From NCBI RefSeq assembly GCF_000718095.1, contig NZ_JOEI01000016.1:62001-126000 (forward strand): a stretch of 64,000 nucleotides of DNA. The letters run 5' to 3'. The position numbers and the translations under genes are program-made. The notes under the pieces were generated by a model that saw only the letters and a list, made by a program, of their open reading frames with translations, had not been told where the DNA came from and did not search any database. Source of the DNA: Streptomyces scopuliridis RB72. GTDB taxonomy: Bacteria; Actinomycetota; Actinomycetes; Streptomycetales; Streptomycetaceae. Positions 34,806 to 44,116 of the stretch are shown piece by piece (within the stretch, counting starts at the first letter, position 1; every line of letters begins with the position of its first letter).

Positions 34806-37727
34806 GTGCCCGACTCGGTGGCGTCCGATTCCGTGGCGTCCGGGCCGGATGTGGCCGGGGCGGGCGTGGCCGGGACGGACGTGTTTACGGCGGCCGGGTC
34901 CGGGCCGGGGTCCGGTGCCGACCGTGGTCCCACGGACCCGTGGGCGCCGGGCGCGGGCGGCACCCCGCCCGATCTGACCGCGCTCACCTCGCTCCAGGTG
35001 CTGCGGCGGCTGGACAGCGGGCCGCGCGGGCTGACGGACGCGCAGGCCGAGGAGCGGCTGCTCCGGTACGGCGAGAACGCGGTTCCGGAGTGGCGTACGG
35101 CGTCCTGGCCGCGGCGTTTCGTACGGAGCGTGCGGGATCCGTTCACCGCCGTACTGCTCTGTCTCGGGGTGGTGTCGGCCACCGTCTCCGCCTGGGGCAC
35201 CGCCCTGGTGATCCTTTCGCTGGTCGTGGTCAGCTGTCTGCTGCGCTCGTCCGGGGAGCACCGGGCGGACCGGTCCATGGCCGCGCTGCGCGAGCTGGTG
35301 GCCACGACGGCGACGGTGCTGCGGCGCGGAGGTGATGGACGTGAGGGCGGTGACGGGCGGGACGGGGGCGGTGCGCGTGATGGGGGCGGCTCGCGGCCCA
35401 GGGAGATTCCGGTCGACCAGCTGGTGCCGGGCGATGTGATCCGTCTCGGCCCCGGCGATCTGGTGCCCGCCGACGTACTGCTCCTGCGCGCGAGCGGGCT
35501 GACCGTACATCAGGCGGCGCTGACGGGGGAGTCGGCGCCGGTCGCCAAGTACGCCGTCGATACGCCGGGCCTGCCCGGTCTGCCGGGGGCCGGGGGAGAC
35601 GACCCGGCCGCGCAGGACGACGCCGGGGACGGCGGCGCCCGTACGCCCGCGGCCGGCGAGGCGTTCGCGGGGGTGTTCGCGCAGCCGCGGCTGTGTTTCC
35701 AGGGCAGCAGCGTGGCCTCCGGCAGCGGCACCGCCGTCGTCGTGGCGACCGGGACACGTACGCGGTTCGGCGCCGCGCGCAGCCGGCCGGGGCGCCGTAC
35801 GGCCAGCGCCTTCGACCGGCAGGTGAACGGGATCTCGTGGGTCCTCATCCGGTTCATGCTGCTCACCCCGCCGCTCGTCCTGATGGCCAACGCCGCCCTG
35901 CGCGGCCGGGGCCTGGAGACGCTTCCCTTCGCGGTCGCGGTCGCCGTCGGTCTCACTCCCGAGATGCTGCCGGTCATCGTCACCACCGCCCTGGCCCGTG
36001 GCGCCTCACGCCTCGCGCGCCACCACGCGGTCATCGTCAAACGCCTGCCCGCGCTGCACGACCTGGGCGCCGTTGATGTCCTGTTCCTGGACAAGACGGG
36101 CACTCTCACCCAGGACCGGCCGGTGGTCGGCGGGGCGATGGACGCGTACGGCGACCCCGACCCCGAGGTGCTGCGCTGGGCCGCCGTCAACGCCTGGTGG
36201 ACCCTGCAACTGGCCGATCTTCCCGCCCCGGACGCCCTCGACGAGGCGATCCTGGACGCGGCGGACGAGGCGGATCCGGCGCGGTACGAGGGCGTCGCGG
36301 CCCTCCCGTTCGATCCCGTACGCCGCCTCTCCACCGCGGTCGTACGACGGCCGGGCCGCCTCGGCACGCACACCCTCGTCGTCAAGGGGGCGGTGGAGGC
36401 CGTACTCCAGCGGTGCGCGCTCGACGACGAGGAACGCAACCGGCTCTCCGCGCTGGCCGCCCGCGAGGCGGACCGCGGCCTGCGGCTGCTCGCGGTCGCC
36501 ACGGCGGAACGGCCCGCCCGCCATCGTGACTACACCCCGGCCGACGAGCGCGGACTCGACTTCCTGGGCTTCGTCGCACTGCACGACGCGCTCGCTCCGA
36601 CCGCCGCCGAGGCGCTGAAGGTGCTGGCCGCGCGCGGCGTCTCGGTCAAGATCCTGACGGGCGACCACCCGGGCACGGCGGCCCGCGCGTGTCTGGACCT
36701 GGGCCTCGACACGGCCGTCGGCGACCTCGCGCCCGGCGGCGACGATCTCACGGGCGCCGACGATCTCACGGGCGCCGACGATCTCCCGGGCGCCGGTGAG
36801 GTCATCACCGCGGAACGGCTCGACGCCCTCACCGACGCGGAACTCGCCGAGGTCGCCCGGCGCACCACCGTCTTCGCGCGCTGCACACCCGAGCACAAGG
36901 CCCGTATCGTCGCCGCCGTCCGCGCCGACGGTCATACCACCGGCTTCCTCGGCGACGGTGTCAACGACCTGCCCGCGCTGTACGCCGCCGATGTCGGGAT
37001 ATGCCCGCGCGACGCCGTCGATGTCGTCCGTGAGTCCACCGATGTCGTGCTCGCGCGGAAGGACCTCACCGCGATCGAGCACGCGATCGGCGCCGGGCGC
37101 CATTCGAGCGGCAATATCGCCACGTATCTGCGGATCACGCTCTCCTCCAACCTCGGCAATGTCATCGCGATGCTCGTCGCGGGGCTGCTGCTGCCGTTCC
37201 TGCCGATGCTTCCGGCCCAGGTCCTCGTACAGAACCTGTGCTTCGACGCCGCGCAGCTCGCCTTCGCGTACGACCGGCCGCGGCCCGAGGCGCTGCGCAG
37301 GCCGACGGAGCTGCGGTCCCGGGCGTTCTTCCGGTTCATCACGGGCTTCGGGCTCATCAACGCCCTCGCGGACCTGGCGACGTTCGTGGTGCTCGCGTTG
37401 GCCCTGCACACCGCGGTCGACGTGGGCAGCCAGGCGGAGTTCCACTCCGGGTGGTTCACCGAGAACCTGCTCACCCAGGCGCTGGTGATGCTGCTGTTGC
37501 GTACGAGCGCACGCCCCGCGTCCGGCCGGCGGGCCCCGAGCCCCGTCCGCTGGGCCGCCGCCGGGCTGGCTGTGACCGGGCTGCTGCTGCCGCTCTCGCC
37601 GCTCGGGCCGATCCTGGGCATGCCCGCCCTGCCGGGGCTCTACTACGTACTGCTCGGCGCCGTGCTCGGGCTGTACGCGGCAGGGCTGGTCTTCGCGCGG
37701 GGGCGTATCGGCGGGGCGCAGCTATAG
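34806..37727 (+). CDS. P-type ATPase of the Mg-translocating (P3B/MgtA) type
   Basis: 973 aa. After a low-complexity N-terminus, the protein has the cation-ATPase N domain (LQVLRRLDSGPRGLTDAQAE), the TGES actuator motif, the phosphorylation site LDKTGTLTQDRPVVGG, KGAVEAVL, TGDHPGTAA and GDGVNDLPALYAADVGICPR. C-terminal membrane segments include QNLCFDAAQLAFAYDRPRPE. The motifs match MgtA/MgtB magnesium importers. In the cytoplasmic loop there is an 18-bp triple repeat (36741-36794, DDLTGA units) inserted before the hinge. It is in an operon with ArsR, so expression may respond to metal. Confidence 0.9.
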   Translation: MPDSVASDSVASGPDVAGAGVAGTDVFTAAGSGPGSGADRGPTDPWAPGAGGTPPDLTALTSLQVLRRLDSGPRGLTDAQAEERLLRYGENAVPEWRTASWPRRFVRSVRDPFTAVLLCLGVVSATVSAWGTALVILSLVVVSCLLRSSGEHRADRSMAALRELVATTATVLRRGGDGREGGDGRDGGGARDGGGSRPREIPVDQLVPGDVIRLGPGDLVPADVLLLRASGLTVHQAALTGESAPVAKYAVDTPGLPGLPGAGGDDPAAQDDAGDGGARTPAAGEAFAGVFAQPRLCFQGSSVASGSGTAVVVATGTRTRFGAARSRPGRRTASAFDRQVNGISWVLIRFMLLTPPLVLMANAALRGRGLETLPFAVAVAVGLTPEMLPVIVTTALARGASRLARHHAVIVKRLPALHDLGAVDVLFLDKTGTLTQDRPVVGGAMDAYGDPDPEVLRWAAVNAWWTLQLADLPAPDALDEAILDAADEADPARYEGVAALPFDPVRRLSTAVVRRPGRLGTHTLVVKGAVEAVLQRCALDDEERNRLSALAAREADRGLRLLAVATAERPARHRDYTPADERGLDFLGFVALHDALAPTAAEALKVLAARGVSVKILTGDHPGTAARACLDLGLDTAVGDLAPGGDDLTGADDLTGADDLPGAGEVITAERLDALTDAELAEVARRTTVFARCTPEHKARIVAAVRADGHTTGFLGDGVNDLPALYAADVGICPRDAVDVVRESTDVVLARKDLTAIEHAIGAGRHSSGNIATYLRITLSSNLGNVIAMLVAGLLLPFLPMLPAQVLVQNLCFDAAQLAFAYDRPRPEALRRPTELRSRAFFRFITGFGLINALADLATFVVLALALHTAVDVGSQAEFHSGWFTENLLTQALVMLLLRTSARPASGRRAPSPVRWAAAGLAVTGLLLPLSPLGPILGMPALPGLYYVLLGAVLGLYAAGLVFARGRIGGAQL

Positions 37728-37761
37728 CCGCTCCTACGGCTGAGCGCGGCTATAGCGGTGC

Positions 37762-39243
37762 TCAGCCGTAGGAGAGGTTCGCGCAGGGGTCGTCGTCGGC
37801 GGAGCGTGCGCCATCGGCCACGGCCGACGGGAGTGGGCCGGGCTGCGCCGGTCCCGGTTCCGCCGGGCTGTACGACGTTCCGAGGATGACGTTGATCCCC
37901 CCAGCCGTCTCCGTGGCGGACGCCGAGGTGAGCCGCGCGCCCGGGAAGAGGCGTTCGACGGTCCGCGCCTTCTCCTCCTGGCCGGGGCCGTACTCGATCA
38001 CCGTGGTCGCGTGGTCCTGGGTGCTCGCGGTCGCGGTGCCGGTGACGGTGAAGCCGTGGTCGGTGAGCGTACGGGCGGCACGGGCGGCGAGCCCCGTGAC
38101 CGTGGTGCCGTTGTAGACCGCGACGTCGATGCCCGCGCCCGAGACGGCGCCGGCGGCGCTCGGCGTGGCGGAGGGGCCCGCGGCCTTCTGGTCCTTCTTG
38201 CCGCTGGCGTCCGCGCCGTCGATCGTACGGTCGGCCCGCAGCGCCGCCCAGAGCGCGGACGCGTCAGGCTCGACGATCGCGACGCGCGCCCCCTCGTAAC
38301 GCCAGGGAATCGTCACGAACTTGGTGTTGTGCAGATCGATGTCCTTCAGCGACATCGCGAAGCCGAGCAGCTTGTCGGCGGAACCGAGCCCCGGGTCGAC
38401 GGTCATGGACTGGGTGGCCGCGTCCGCGAGTGGCAGCAGCTTGGCGGGCGTCAGCCCCTGTTCCTTGATCTTCTTCAGCAGGCTCGCGACAAAGGCCTGC
38501 TGCCGCTTGATCCGCCCGATGTCGGAGCCATCGCCCATGCCGTGCCGGATCCGTACGTAATCCAGCGCCTTCTGCCCCGAGACGGTCTGGGTGCCCTTGG
38601 CGAAGATGCGCTCGCCACGGGTGGCGCGGTTGGGGTTGAGGTCCTTCTGGTAGATGTCCTGCGGGACACACACCTGTACGCCGCCGACGACATCGGTCAG
38701 TCGGGAGAAGCCCTTGAAGTCGACGACGACGGTGTGATCGACGCGCAGTCCGGTGAGCTTCTCGATGGTGTTCTGGGTGCAGGCGGGGTTGCCCTTGACC
38801 GTCTGCCCCACGGAGAACGCCGCGTTGAACATCGCGTTGTTCTGCGGCTTCGTCCAACTGCCGTCCGGCAGCCGGCAGGGCGGGATGTCCAGGAGGGTGT
38901 CGCGCGGAATGGACACGGCGACGGCGTGCCGGTGGTCGGCGTACACGTGCAGCAGGAACGCGGTGTCGGAACGGCCGACGTCGTCCTTGCTCCCGCCGCC
39001 CAGCTCGCTGTTCCCGCCGGTGCGCGCGTCCGAGCCGATGACCAGGACGTTCTGGCCCTTCGACGTGCCCGACGGCCGGTTGTCGGAGAGTCCGCCGGCG
39101 CTGAAGGTGTCGATGTTTCCGGTGAGCTTGAGATAGATCCAGCCGACACCGGCCGAGGCGAGCACGACGAGGGACAGGGCTATCCCGAGGGTGAGCCGCA
39201 ATCGGCTTCCCCTTCCACTCCTTCTGCGCCGGCCGCCTGCCAT
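37762..39243 (-). CDS. LytR-CpsA-Psr (LCP) family protein with LytR_C domain
   Basis: 493 aa from ATG 39243 (GGGAAGG upstream). A basic cytoplasmic tail precedes one membrane helix ([20 protein letters not shown]). The LCP domain (residues ~60-300) has [36 protein letters not shown] residues for phosphate binding, and [21 protein letters not shown] LytR_C domain ([20 protein letters not shown]) follows. LCP enzymes attach wall polymers to peptidoglycan outside the cell. It is divergent from the second tatA-like gene. Confidence 0.94.
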   Translation of the reverse strand: MAGGRRRRSGRGSRLRLTLGIALSLVVLASAGVGWIYLKLTGNIDTFSAGGLSDNRPSGTSKGQNVLVIGSDARTGGNSELGGGSKDDVGRSDTAFLLHVYADHRHAVAVSIPRDTLLDIPPCRLPDGSWTKPQNNAMFNAAFSVGQTVKGNPACTQNTIEKLTGLRVDHTVVVDFKGFSRLTDVVGGVQVCVPQDIYQKDLNPNRATRGERIFAKGTQTVSGQKALDYVRIRHGMGDGSDIGRIKRQQAFVASLLKKIKEQGLTPAKLLPLADAATQSMTVDPGLGSADKLLGFAMSLKDIDLHNTKFVTIPWRYEGARVAIVEPDASALWAALRADRTIDGADASGKKDQKAAGPSATPSAAGAVSGAGIDVAVYNGTTVTGLAARAARTLTDHGFTVTGTATASTQDHATTVIEYGPGQEEKARTVERLFPGARLTSASATETAGGINVILGTSYSPAEPGPAQPGPLPSAVADGARSADDDPCANLSYG

Positions 39244-39267
39244 ATGTGCACCTTCCCATGGTTGTAC

Positions 39268-39287
39268 AGTTGCGCAATGTAGCAACT
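39268..39287. promoter_or_regulatory. Inverted repeat upstream of second tatA-like gene
   Basis: AGTTGC-N8-GCAACT (39268-39287) contains the 8-bp palindrome TTGCGCAA at 39270-39277. The same TTGCGCAA recurs at 39951-39958 upstream of the small gene at 39692-39934. The pair brackets both genes, suggesting one regulator for the two. Confidence 0.5.
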
Positions 39288-39326
39288 TATAGGTCCATGG
39301 TTCGACGAGAGGAAGGCGGGGCGGAA

Positions 39327-39677
39327 ATGTTGCGTAACGGGTTGGAGCCTTGGCACCTGCTGATCGTGGCGATCGTGATCATCGTGCTGTTCGGCTCGAA
39401 GAGGCTGCCGGACGCCGCGCGTGCCGTGGGCAAGTCCATGCGCATTCTCAAGAGCGAGACGAAGGCGATGAAGGAGGAGGGGGAGGGTGCCGCGCACCCT
39501 GCCCCCTCCGCTCAGGCGTCCTCCGCTCAGGCGTCCTCCGCTCAGGCGTCCTCCGCTCAGGCGTCCTCCGCTCAGGCGTCCTCCACCCAGGCGTCTCCTG
39601 CTCGGGCGTCCTCTGTTGAGGCCCCGGTGGCCGCTGCGCGTCCAGCCGCTGCGGAAGGCGCCGACGCGGCCCGTTGA
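39327..39677 (+). CDS. Second TatA-like protein with Ala-Gln-Ser repeat tail
   Basis: 116 aa from ATG 39327 (GGAAGGCGGGG upstream). The membrane helix ([20 protein letters not shown]) and [20 protein letters not shown] are TatA-like and nearly match the copy at 34052 in the amphipathic part. The tail is built from five exact 15-bp repeats (39507-39581) coding SSAQA, plus two degenerate units. A repeat tail of this kind can vary in length in frame. Like the first copy, it has no tatC nearby. Confidence 0.9.
   Translation: MLRNGLEPWHLLIVAIVIIVLFGSKRLPDAARAVGKSMRILKSETKAMKEEGEGAAHPAPSAQASSAQASSAQASSAQASSAQASSTQASPARASSVEAPVAAARPAAAEGADAAR
39507..39581. repeat. 15-bp direct repeat, five copies, in tatA-like gene
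   Basis: TCCGCTCAGGCGTCC repeats exactly five times, then twice imperfectly to about 39612. It codes for Ser-Ala-Gln-Ala-Ser in the C-terminal tail of the TatA-like protein. Confidence 0.95.
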
Positions 39678-39691
39678 GCGTGCGGCCCGGC

Positions 39692-39934
39692 TCAGGGGCT
39701 GGCTCTGTCGATCCCGTACCGCAGCGGCTCACGCTGTACGCGTGGGTCCCGCCGGTATACGTACACGGCCTCCGCCTGCGCGCCGCCCGCCGGTCCTTCC
39801 AGCTCGCAGGGGTATGTCACCTGCACCACGGACGGCCGGTCGGCGACCCGCATCCGTATGCCGTCCGCGGGCCCGCCGTCGAGCACCGCGGTTTCCCATT
39901 CCGTCCTGCCCGGATCCCTGCCCTGATCATTCAT
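39692..39934 (-). CDS. Small hypothetical protein, DUF5988-like
   Basis: 80 aa. It begins MNDQGRDPGRTEWETAVLDG, then GPADGIRMRVADRPSVVQVT, and ends in VYVYRRDPRVQREPLRYGID. The GGPADGI...RV pattern resembles small actinobacterial proteins labelled DUF5988. Function is unknown. A TTGCGCAA box (39951-39958) lies 16 bp upstream of the ATG and is shared with the tatA-like promoter. Confidence 0.65.
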   Translation of the reverse strand: MNDQGRDPGRTEWETAVLDGGPADGIRMRVADRPSVVQVTYPCELEGPAGGAQAEAVYVYRRDPRVQREPLRYGIDRASP

Positions 39935-39994
39935 GCGAACACTTTAAGGGTTGCGCAAGTTTAGAACTATGGCGGGATCCGGACACGGACGTGC

Positions 39995-41932
39995 CTACAG
40001 GGTGCGCTCCAGCCGGTCCGCCATCAGCTTGATGAAGCGCGAGGGGTCACTGAGCTCGCCGCCGTCGGCCAGGAGGGCCATCCCGTAGAGGAGTTCGGCC
40101 GCCTCGGCGAGTCCCGCGTCGGCGTCCCGCTCGGTGTGCGCCGTCCGCAACCCGGTGACCAGCGGGTGTGTGGGGTTGAGTTCGAGGATGCGCTTGATGT
40201 GCGGCACCTCCTGGCCCATGGCGCGATACATGTTCTCCAGGGCGGGCGTCACATCGTGGGTGTCCCCGACGATGCACGCGGGCGAGACGGTGAGCCGGGA
40301 CGAGAGCCGTACCTCCTTCACGCTCTCGCTCAGCTCCTTCGTCATCCACGTCAGCAGGCCGGCGAACTCCTGCTGCCGCTTCTCGCGTTCGGCCTCGACC
40401 TCCTTCTTCTCCTCCTCGGTGTCGAGATCGACTTCCCCCTTGGCGATCGACCGGAGCTGCTTGCCGTCGAATTCCGGTACGGACTGGACCCACACCTCGT
40501 CGACCGGGTCGGTCAGCAGCAGCACCTCGAAGCCCTTGGCCTGGAAGGCTTCCATGTGCGGTGAACTCTCGATGGCCGAGCGCGACTCGCCCGTCATATA
40601 GAAGATGTGCTGCTGACCCTCCTTCATACGGTCCACGTACTGCCGGAGAGTGGTCAGCCCCTCCTTGTCCTGGGTCGACGCGAACGAGGAGACGCCGAGG
40701 ATCGCGTCGCGGTTCTCGAAGTCGCTGAGAAGCCCTTCCTTCAGGACCCGGCCGAATTCCTTCCAGAACGTCGCGTAGCGCTCCGGATTGCCGGACATCA
40801 TGTCCTTCAGCGTCGACAGCACCTTCTTGACGAGGCGACGGTGCATCAACTGGATCTGACGGTCCTGCTGAAGGATTTCCCGCGACACATTGAGCGAGAG
40901 GTCCTGCGCGTCGACAACGCCCTTGACGAAGCGGAGGTATTCGGGCATGAGCGCTTCGCAGTCGTCCATGATGAACACGCGCTTCACATAGAGCTGAACT
41001 CCGCGCTTGTGCCCCTGCATGAACAGGTCCTGGGGCGGGTGGGACGGGATGAAGAGCAGCGCCTGGTATTCGAACGTGCCCTCCGCCTGCATACGGATGG
41101 TTTCGAGCGGGTCGTTCCAGTCGTGACTGATGTGCTTGTACAGCTCGCTGTACTCGTCATCGGTCACCTCGTCCCTGGACCGGGCCCACAGCGCCTTCAT
41201 CGAGTTGACCGTCTCGACCTCGCGGGGGCTGTCGCCGTTCCCGTCGCCGTCCTCGCCGGTGGATTCCGTGGATTCCGCGGACTCCTTGGCCATCTTGATG
41301 GGCCAGGTGATGAAGTCCGAGTACCGCTTGACGATTTCCCTGATCTTCCACGCGGACGTGTAGTCGAAGAGCTTGTCCTCGATGTCCTCGGGCTTGAGCC
41401 GCAGCGTCACCGACGTACCCTGCGGCGCGTCGTCGACCGTCTCGACGGTATACGTACCCTCACCGCTCGATTCCCAGCGCGTCCCCCGGCTCTCTCCCGC
41501 CCGCCTGGTCAGCAGCGTGACCTCATCGGCCACCATGAAGCTTGAGTAGAACCCCACGCCGAACTGCCCGATGAGTTCCTCGGAAGCGGATGCGTCCTTG
41601 GCCTCCTTCAACTCCTTCAGGAACTTCGCGGTGCCGGAATTCGCGATCGTCCCGATGAGCTGCACCACTTCGTCGTGCGACATCCCGATGCCATTGTCGC
41701 GTACGGTGAGCGTGCGCTGCTCCTTGTCGACCTCGATGCCGATGTGGAGATCCGACACGTCTTCGCCCAGCTCGTCGTTGCGGAGGGATTCCAGCCGCAA
41801 CTTGTCCAAGGCGTCGGAGGCGTTGGAGATGAGCTCGCGCAGAAATACGTCCTTGTTCGAGTAGATCGAATGGATCATCATCTGCAGGAGTTGACGCGCT
41901 TCTACCTGGAACTCGAATGTCTCGATAGGCAT
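39995..41932 (-). CDS. htpG: Chaperone HtpG (Hsp90)
   Basis: 645 aa. The ATG at 41932 gives MPIETFEFQVEARQLLQMMI, the normal HtpG start; the frame remains open far upstream but without a start signal. The ATPase domain shows FLRELISNASDALDKLRLES, TVRDNGIGMSHDEVVQLIGT, and FLKELK...ELIGQFGVGFYSSFM. A middle domain (LYVKRVFIMDDCEALMPEYL) and C-terminal dimer domain complete it. An acidic insert (STESTGEDGDGNGDSPREVE) sits in the middle domain. No partner gene adjoins. Confidence 0.97.
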   Translation of the reverse strand: MPIETFEFQVEARQLLQMMIHSIYSNKDVFLRELISNASDALDKLRLESLRNDELGEDVSDLHIGIEVDKEQRTLTVRDNGIGMSHDEVVQLIGTIANSGTAKFLKELKEAKDASASEELIGQFGVGFYSSFMVADEVTLLTRRAGESRGTRWESSGEGTYTVETVDDAPQGTSVTLRLKPEDIEDKLFDYTSAWKIREIVKRYSDFITWPIKMAKESAESTESTGEDGDGNGDSPREVETVNSMKALWARSRDEVTDDEYSELYKHISHDWNDPLETIRMQAEGTFEYQALLFIPSHPPQDLFMQGHKRGVQLYVKRVFIMDDCEALMPEYLRFVKGVVDAQDLSLNVSREILQQDRQIQLMHRRLVKKVLSTLKDMMSGNPERYATFWKEFGRVLKEGLLSDFENRDAILGVSSFASTQDKEGLTTLRQYVDRMKEGQQHIFYMTGESRSAIESSPHMEAFQAKGFEVLLLTDPVDEVWVQSVPEFDGKQLRSIAKGEVDLDTEEEKKEVEAEREKRQQEFAGLLTWMTKELSESVKEVRLSSRLTVSPACIVGDTHDVTPALENMYRAMGQEVPHIKRILELNPTHPLVTGLRTAHTERDADAGLAEAAELLYGMALLADGGELSDPSRFIKLMADRLERTL

Positions 41933-42316
41933 GTTGCCCGGATTCCTTCCCCGATTACTCGTCAGCGCCAATGCAGTGGGCCGCCCCACATGGTATCCAG
42001 CCGCCGCGACGCTCACAGGGCGTGCGGCGATCCCCGGTCCCTCGCCCCCACTGTCAGACCGGGATGGAAGGATTGCCCCTGTTGGCCACTTGCGGGGTGA
42101 GTTGGGCGGAGGTGCGGTGTGAACTGCGACGCGTGCACGGGGGTCCGCACGGGCGGTGGATCGCGAGTTTGGGGATGGCCCACTGCGATACCTGCGAGGA
42201 GGCGGGTGCCGGACACCCCTCGCGCGCCCCGGTACTCCTCGGCGACGTCCTGGCCACCGCCTCCGACGCGATGGCGTACGCGGACCGGAGGGGCCGTACG
42301 ATCCCGAGCCCGCCTG

Positions 42317-42465
42317 CGGGAGGAGGACCCCGAACTCGCCGACCGGGTCGTCGAGGGCGACCTGACGCTGGCCGGCGTGTGGGCGGAGCGCACCAAACGC
42401 GTTGAGGAGGACAAGCGGCAGCGGCCGGGTGGCCACCCGGCCGCTGGACGAGCTGGCCCCGCCGG
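42317..42465 (+). pseudogene. Remnant of a plasmid- or phage-type gene
   Basis: One frame reads REEDPELADRVVEGDLTLAG, then VWAERTKRVEEDKRQR to about 42425. The adjacent frame continues RVATRPLDELAPP. Joining them gives a natural-looking peptide, so a single frameshift near 42425 separates two pieces. It resembles a helix-rich segment of Streptomyces plasmid/phage ParB-like or replication-associated proteins, but family assignment is weak. It lies just outside the attL site, perhaps left by an earlier insertion. Confidence 0.45.
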
Positions 42466-42828
42466 GCGGGGTATCCGGGTGGCTCATCAAGCAGCAGGCC
42501 ACCCCGCTTCGCCCATGCGCCATCCGTCGGTTGACACGCCCCACCGATGCGAGATCCACTCGCCTGGCAAGCTGGCATGGGGCCGACGCGTCCTTGCCGG
42601 CCGCAGGGGCTGAAGGTCGAACCCGGGGATGGTGGCAGATCGGGAGAGGAAGGGCGCACGTATTGGCCGTCCGTGTCAGCAGCCACCTCGCGCTGCAGCG
42701 CACCTCACTCGCGCGTGTGCTCCACCGCTTCCCCGTGATGTGCCGGCCGCTGCCTGCGCGGGAGAGGATCGGGAGCCGCCTGGGAGCCAGACTCCGAGGT
42801 CGGCTCCCAAAACGGCCCATGGAACCAC

Positions 42829-42865
42829 TCAGGGGCCCGACCCACTAAGTGGATCAGGCCCCTGA
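42829..42865. terminator. Stem-loop next to attL
   Basis: TCAGGGGCC (42829-42837) pairs with GGCCCCTGA (42857-42865). It lies on the chromosome side of attL, 13 bp beyond the repeat, and was probably the original terminator of tRNA-Pro before the island inserted. Confidence 0.65.
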
Positions 42866-42877
42866 CCTGGTACTTCA

Positions 42878-42922
42878 CTGTCGGGGTGGCGGGATTTGAA
42901 CCCACGACCTCTTCGTCCCGAA
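42878..42922. other. attL: 45-bp copy of the tRNA-Pro 3' end
   Basis: It starts CTGTCGGGGTGGCGGGATTT and ends CTCTTCGTCCCGAA; after 42922 the match to the tRNA stops. It retains the acceptor 3' strand, the T arm and part of the anticodon arm, so it is not a functional tRNA gene. Confidence 0.9.
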
Positions 42923-43670
42923 GCAACTTGGGCTGGGGCGTTGCCTTGGGCTGGTGTGGGCCTGAGCTGTACTGATGGTCCGCTGGTGTTCGTAGTCGTT
43001 CGCCGGTGTCCGTTGGCGTTGTCACGCAGTTAGACGCTCACACGGCGGACGTGGCACGAGCTTTCGTCGCCTGCGAACCACAAGCAACTTCCTGGCGTGG
43101 CCGCGCACTCTTCCAGCATCGTTGCAAGGTCGTCCAGAGCGGCGAGCTGATCCATCAACATATCCCCGTACGGATCGACGGCAGTGAGTCTCCCTGGGAC
43201 TCTGAGGAGTTGGAGTGAGCCGAGCGCTCGGCCAGCGCGTCGCCATGCCCGTGTCGCAGGAAGGTCGCGCGGGACTTGCGCCAGTTGTTGCGAGTCGGCC
43301 GCGATGAGTGCAGCTCCAGATCAATCCCCATGCCTCATGATGCGCACGTTGCGCCGCTGGACGGTCGCAGCTCATCGAGACGGTCATCATCTGCCCTCGC
43401 GTGCATGCCGAAGGCTCCTCGCTCCCTCACGGGTGTCTTCTTGCCCTGGGTCTTGCCGGGGATCTTGGTGAGCTGGGTTTTCGCTGGTCAAAGGCGGTGT
43501 ACTTGTGCGCCTAGTGGTCGTCGTTGGTCATCCTTGGGCACTGTTGAGCGGCCTCGGACGGCCCACAGACGGCCCAGACAACCACCTGCCTCAGAACAGC
43601 ACGCCAGCGGGCAGTTCGCCACTTCCACGATTCGCGCCCGACCAGCGCACGGCAGTGGGAAGCTGCGGCT
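42923..43670. other. Left part of the island, mostly non-coding
   Basis: About 750 bp with short overlapping frames and no convincing large gene. The only coding-like piece is the small minus-strand frame at 43030-43161. The rest has mixed base composition and no clear promoter or repeat. Confidence 0.55.
43030..43161 (-). CDS. Possible small protein of the island
   Basis: 43 aa from ATG 43161: MLMDQLAALDDLATMLEECA, then ATPGSCLWFAGDESSCHVRR and VSV. The composition is protein-like (acidic helix, then a Cys/Trp-containing end), and the frame extends upstream without a start. No ribosome site is clear. It could be the 3' end of a decayed gene. Confidence 0.3.
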   Translation of the reverse strand: MLMDQLAALDDLATMLEECAATPGSCLWFAGDESSCHVRRVSV

Positions 43671-44000
43671 ATGCAGAAGGTGACTGAGGCGCTTGCAGAG
43701 TGGGTACCGGCGGCTGTACCTGCCTACGACCAGAGGCTGTATCCCCACCAGTACGCCATGGACTTCCTCACCGGTGCCGGTCGCACGGTCATTCCGCAAG
43801 AGATCCGGCATCGGGTCGATCGTATGGTCATGACCACGCCCAACGCGAAGGGTCAGCAACGGAAGAGGAGGCACCCGGACCGCTTCATGGCACGTCTGAT
43901 GTTGAACGCCTGGCTGGACGAGACCGGCGAGGACGAGGGTGCTGTGTACCGGGCGCTGGCGGACAAATATCTGGACGCTCACGGCATGTCACGCCCGTAG
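43671..44000 (+). CDS. Hypothetical protein of the island
   Basis: 109 aa, from ATG 43671. It reads MQKVTEALAEWVPAAVPAYD, QRLYPHQYAMDFLTGAGRTV, IPQEIRHRVDRMVMTTPNAK, then a basic GQQRKRRHPDRFMARLMLNA and an acidic C-terminus. It is cytoplasmic and helical. I recognise no family. It ends 116 bp before the DUF262 gene and has higher GC than that gene, so it may be unrelated to the operon. Confidence 0.6.
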   Translation: MQKVTEALAEWVPAAVPAYDQRLYPHQYAMDFLTGAGRTVIPQEIRHRVDRMVMTTPNAKGQQRKRRHPDRFMARLMLNAWLDETGEDEGAVYRALADKYLDAHGMSRP

Positions 44001-44116
44001 CGCTTCCCTAGCCTCGCCGTTCCACTCGGGACACGCCTTTGAGGCCAGTGAACTTGGGCGTTTCCGCGTGGAGCCAAGAGCTTGACGTAAGCCCCCTAGC
44101 GTAGTGAAGTTGTCAG

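Larger units (their letters stand above)
41933..42877. other. Intergenic region between htpG and attL
   Basis: About 945 bp with no intact gene. It holds the broken gene fragment at 42317-42465 and the stem-loop at 42829-42865. Codon statistics break down across all frames, as expected of decayed coding DNA. Confidence 0.6.

Noticed and set aside
34430-37727. Arsenic resistance operon
   Set aside because: ArsR lacks the cysteine pair and the ATPase has MgtA-type motifs; no arsenate genes are present.
39481-39620. CRISPR-like array
   Set aside because: The repeats are 15 bp, contiguous without spacers and within a gene; they encode a peptide repeat.
41933-42820. N-terminal extension of HtpG
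   Set aside because: The frame stays open, but the translation is low-complexity and HtpG proteins begin at MPIETFEFQ.
42881-42922. Second tRNA-Pro gene
   Set aside because: Only the 3' 42 nt are present; the D arm and 5' acceptor strand are absent.
43022-43390. 122-residue minus-strand frame in the island
   Set aside because: Very Arg-rich with no ribosome site; the adjacent phase (43030-43161) looks more protein-like.
43488-43982. Minus-strand frame over the 109-aa hypothetical gene
   Set aside because: The plus-strand frame has better start and composition; this one looks like its shadow.
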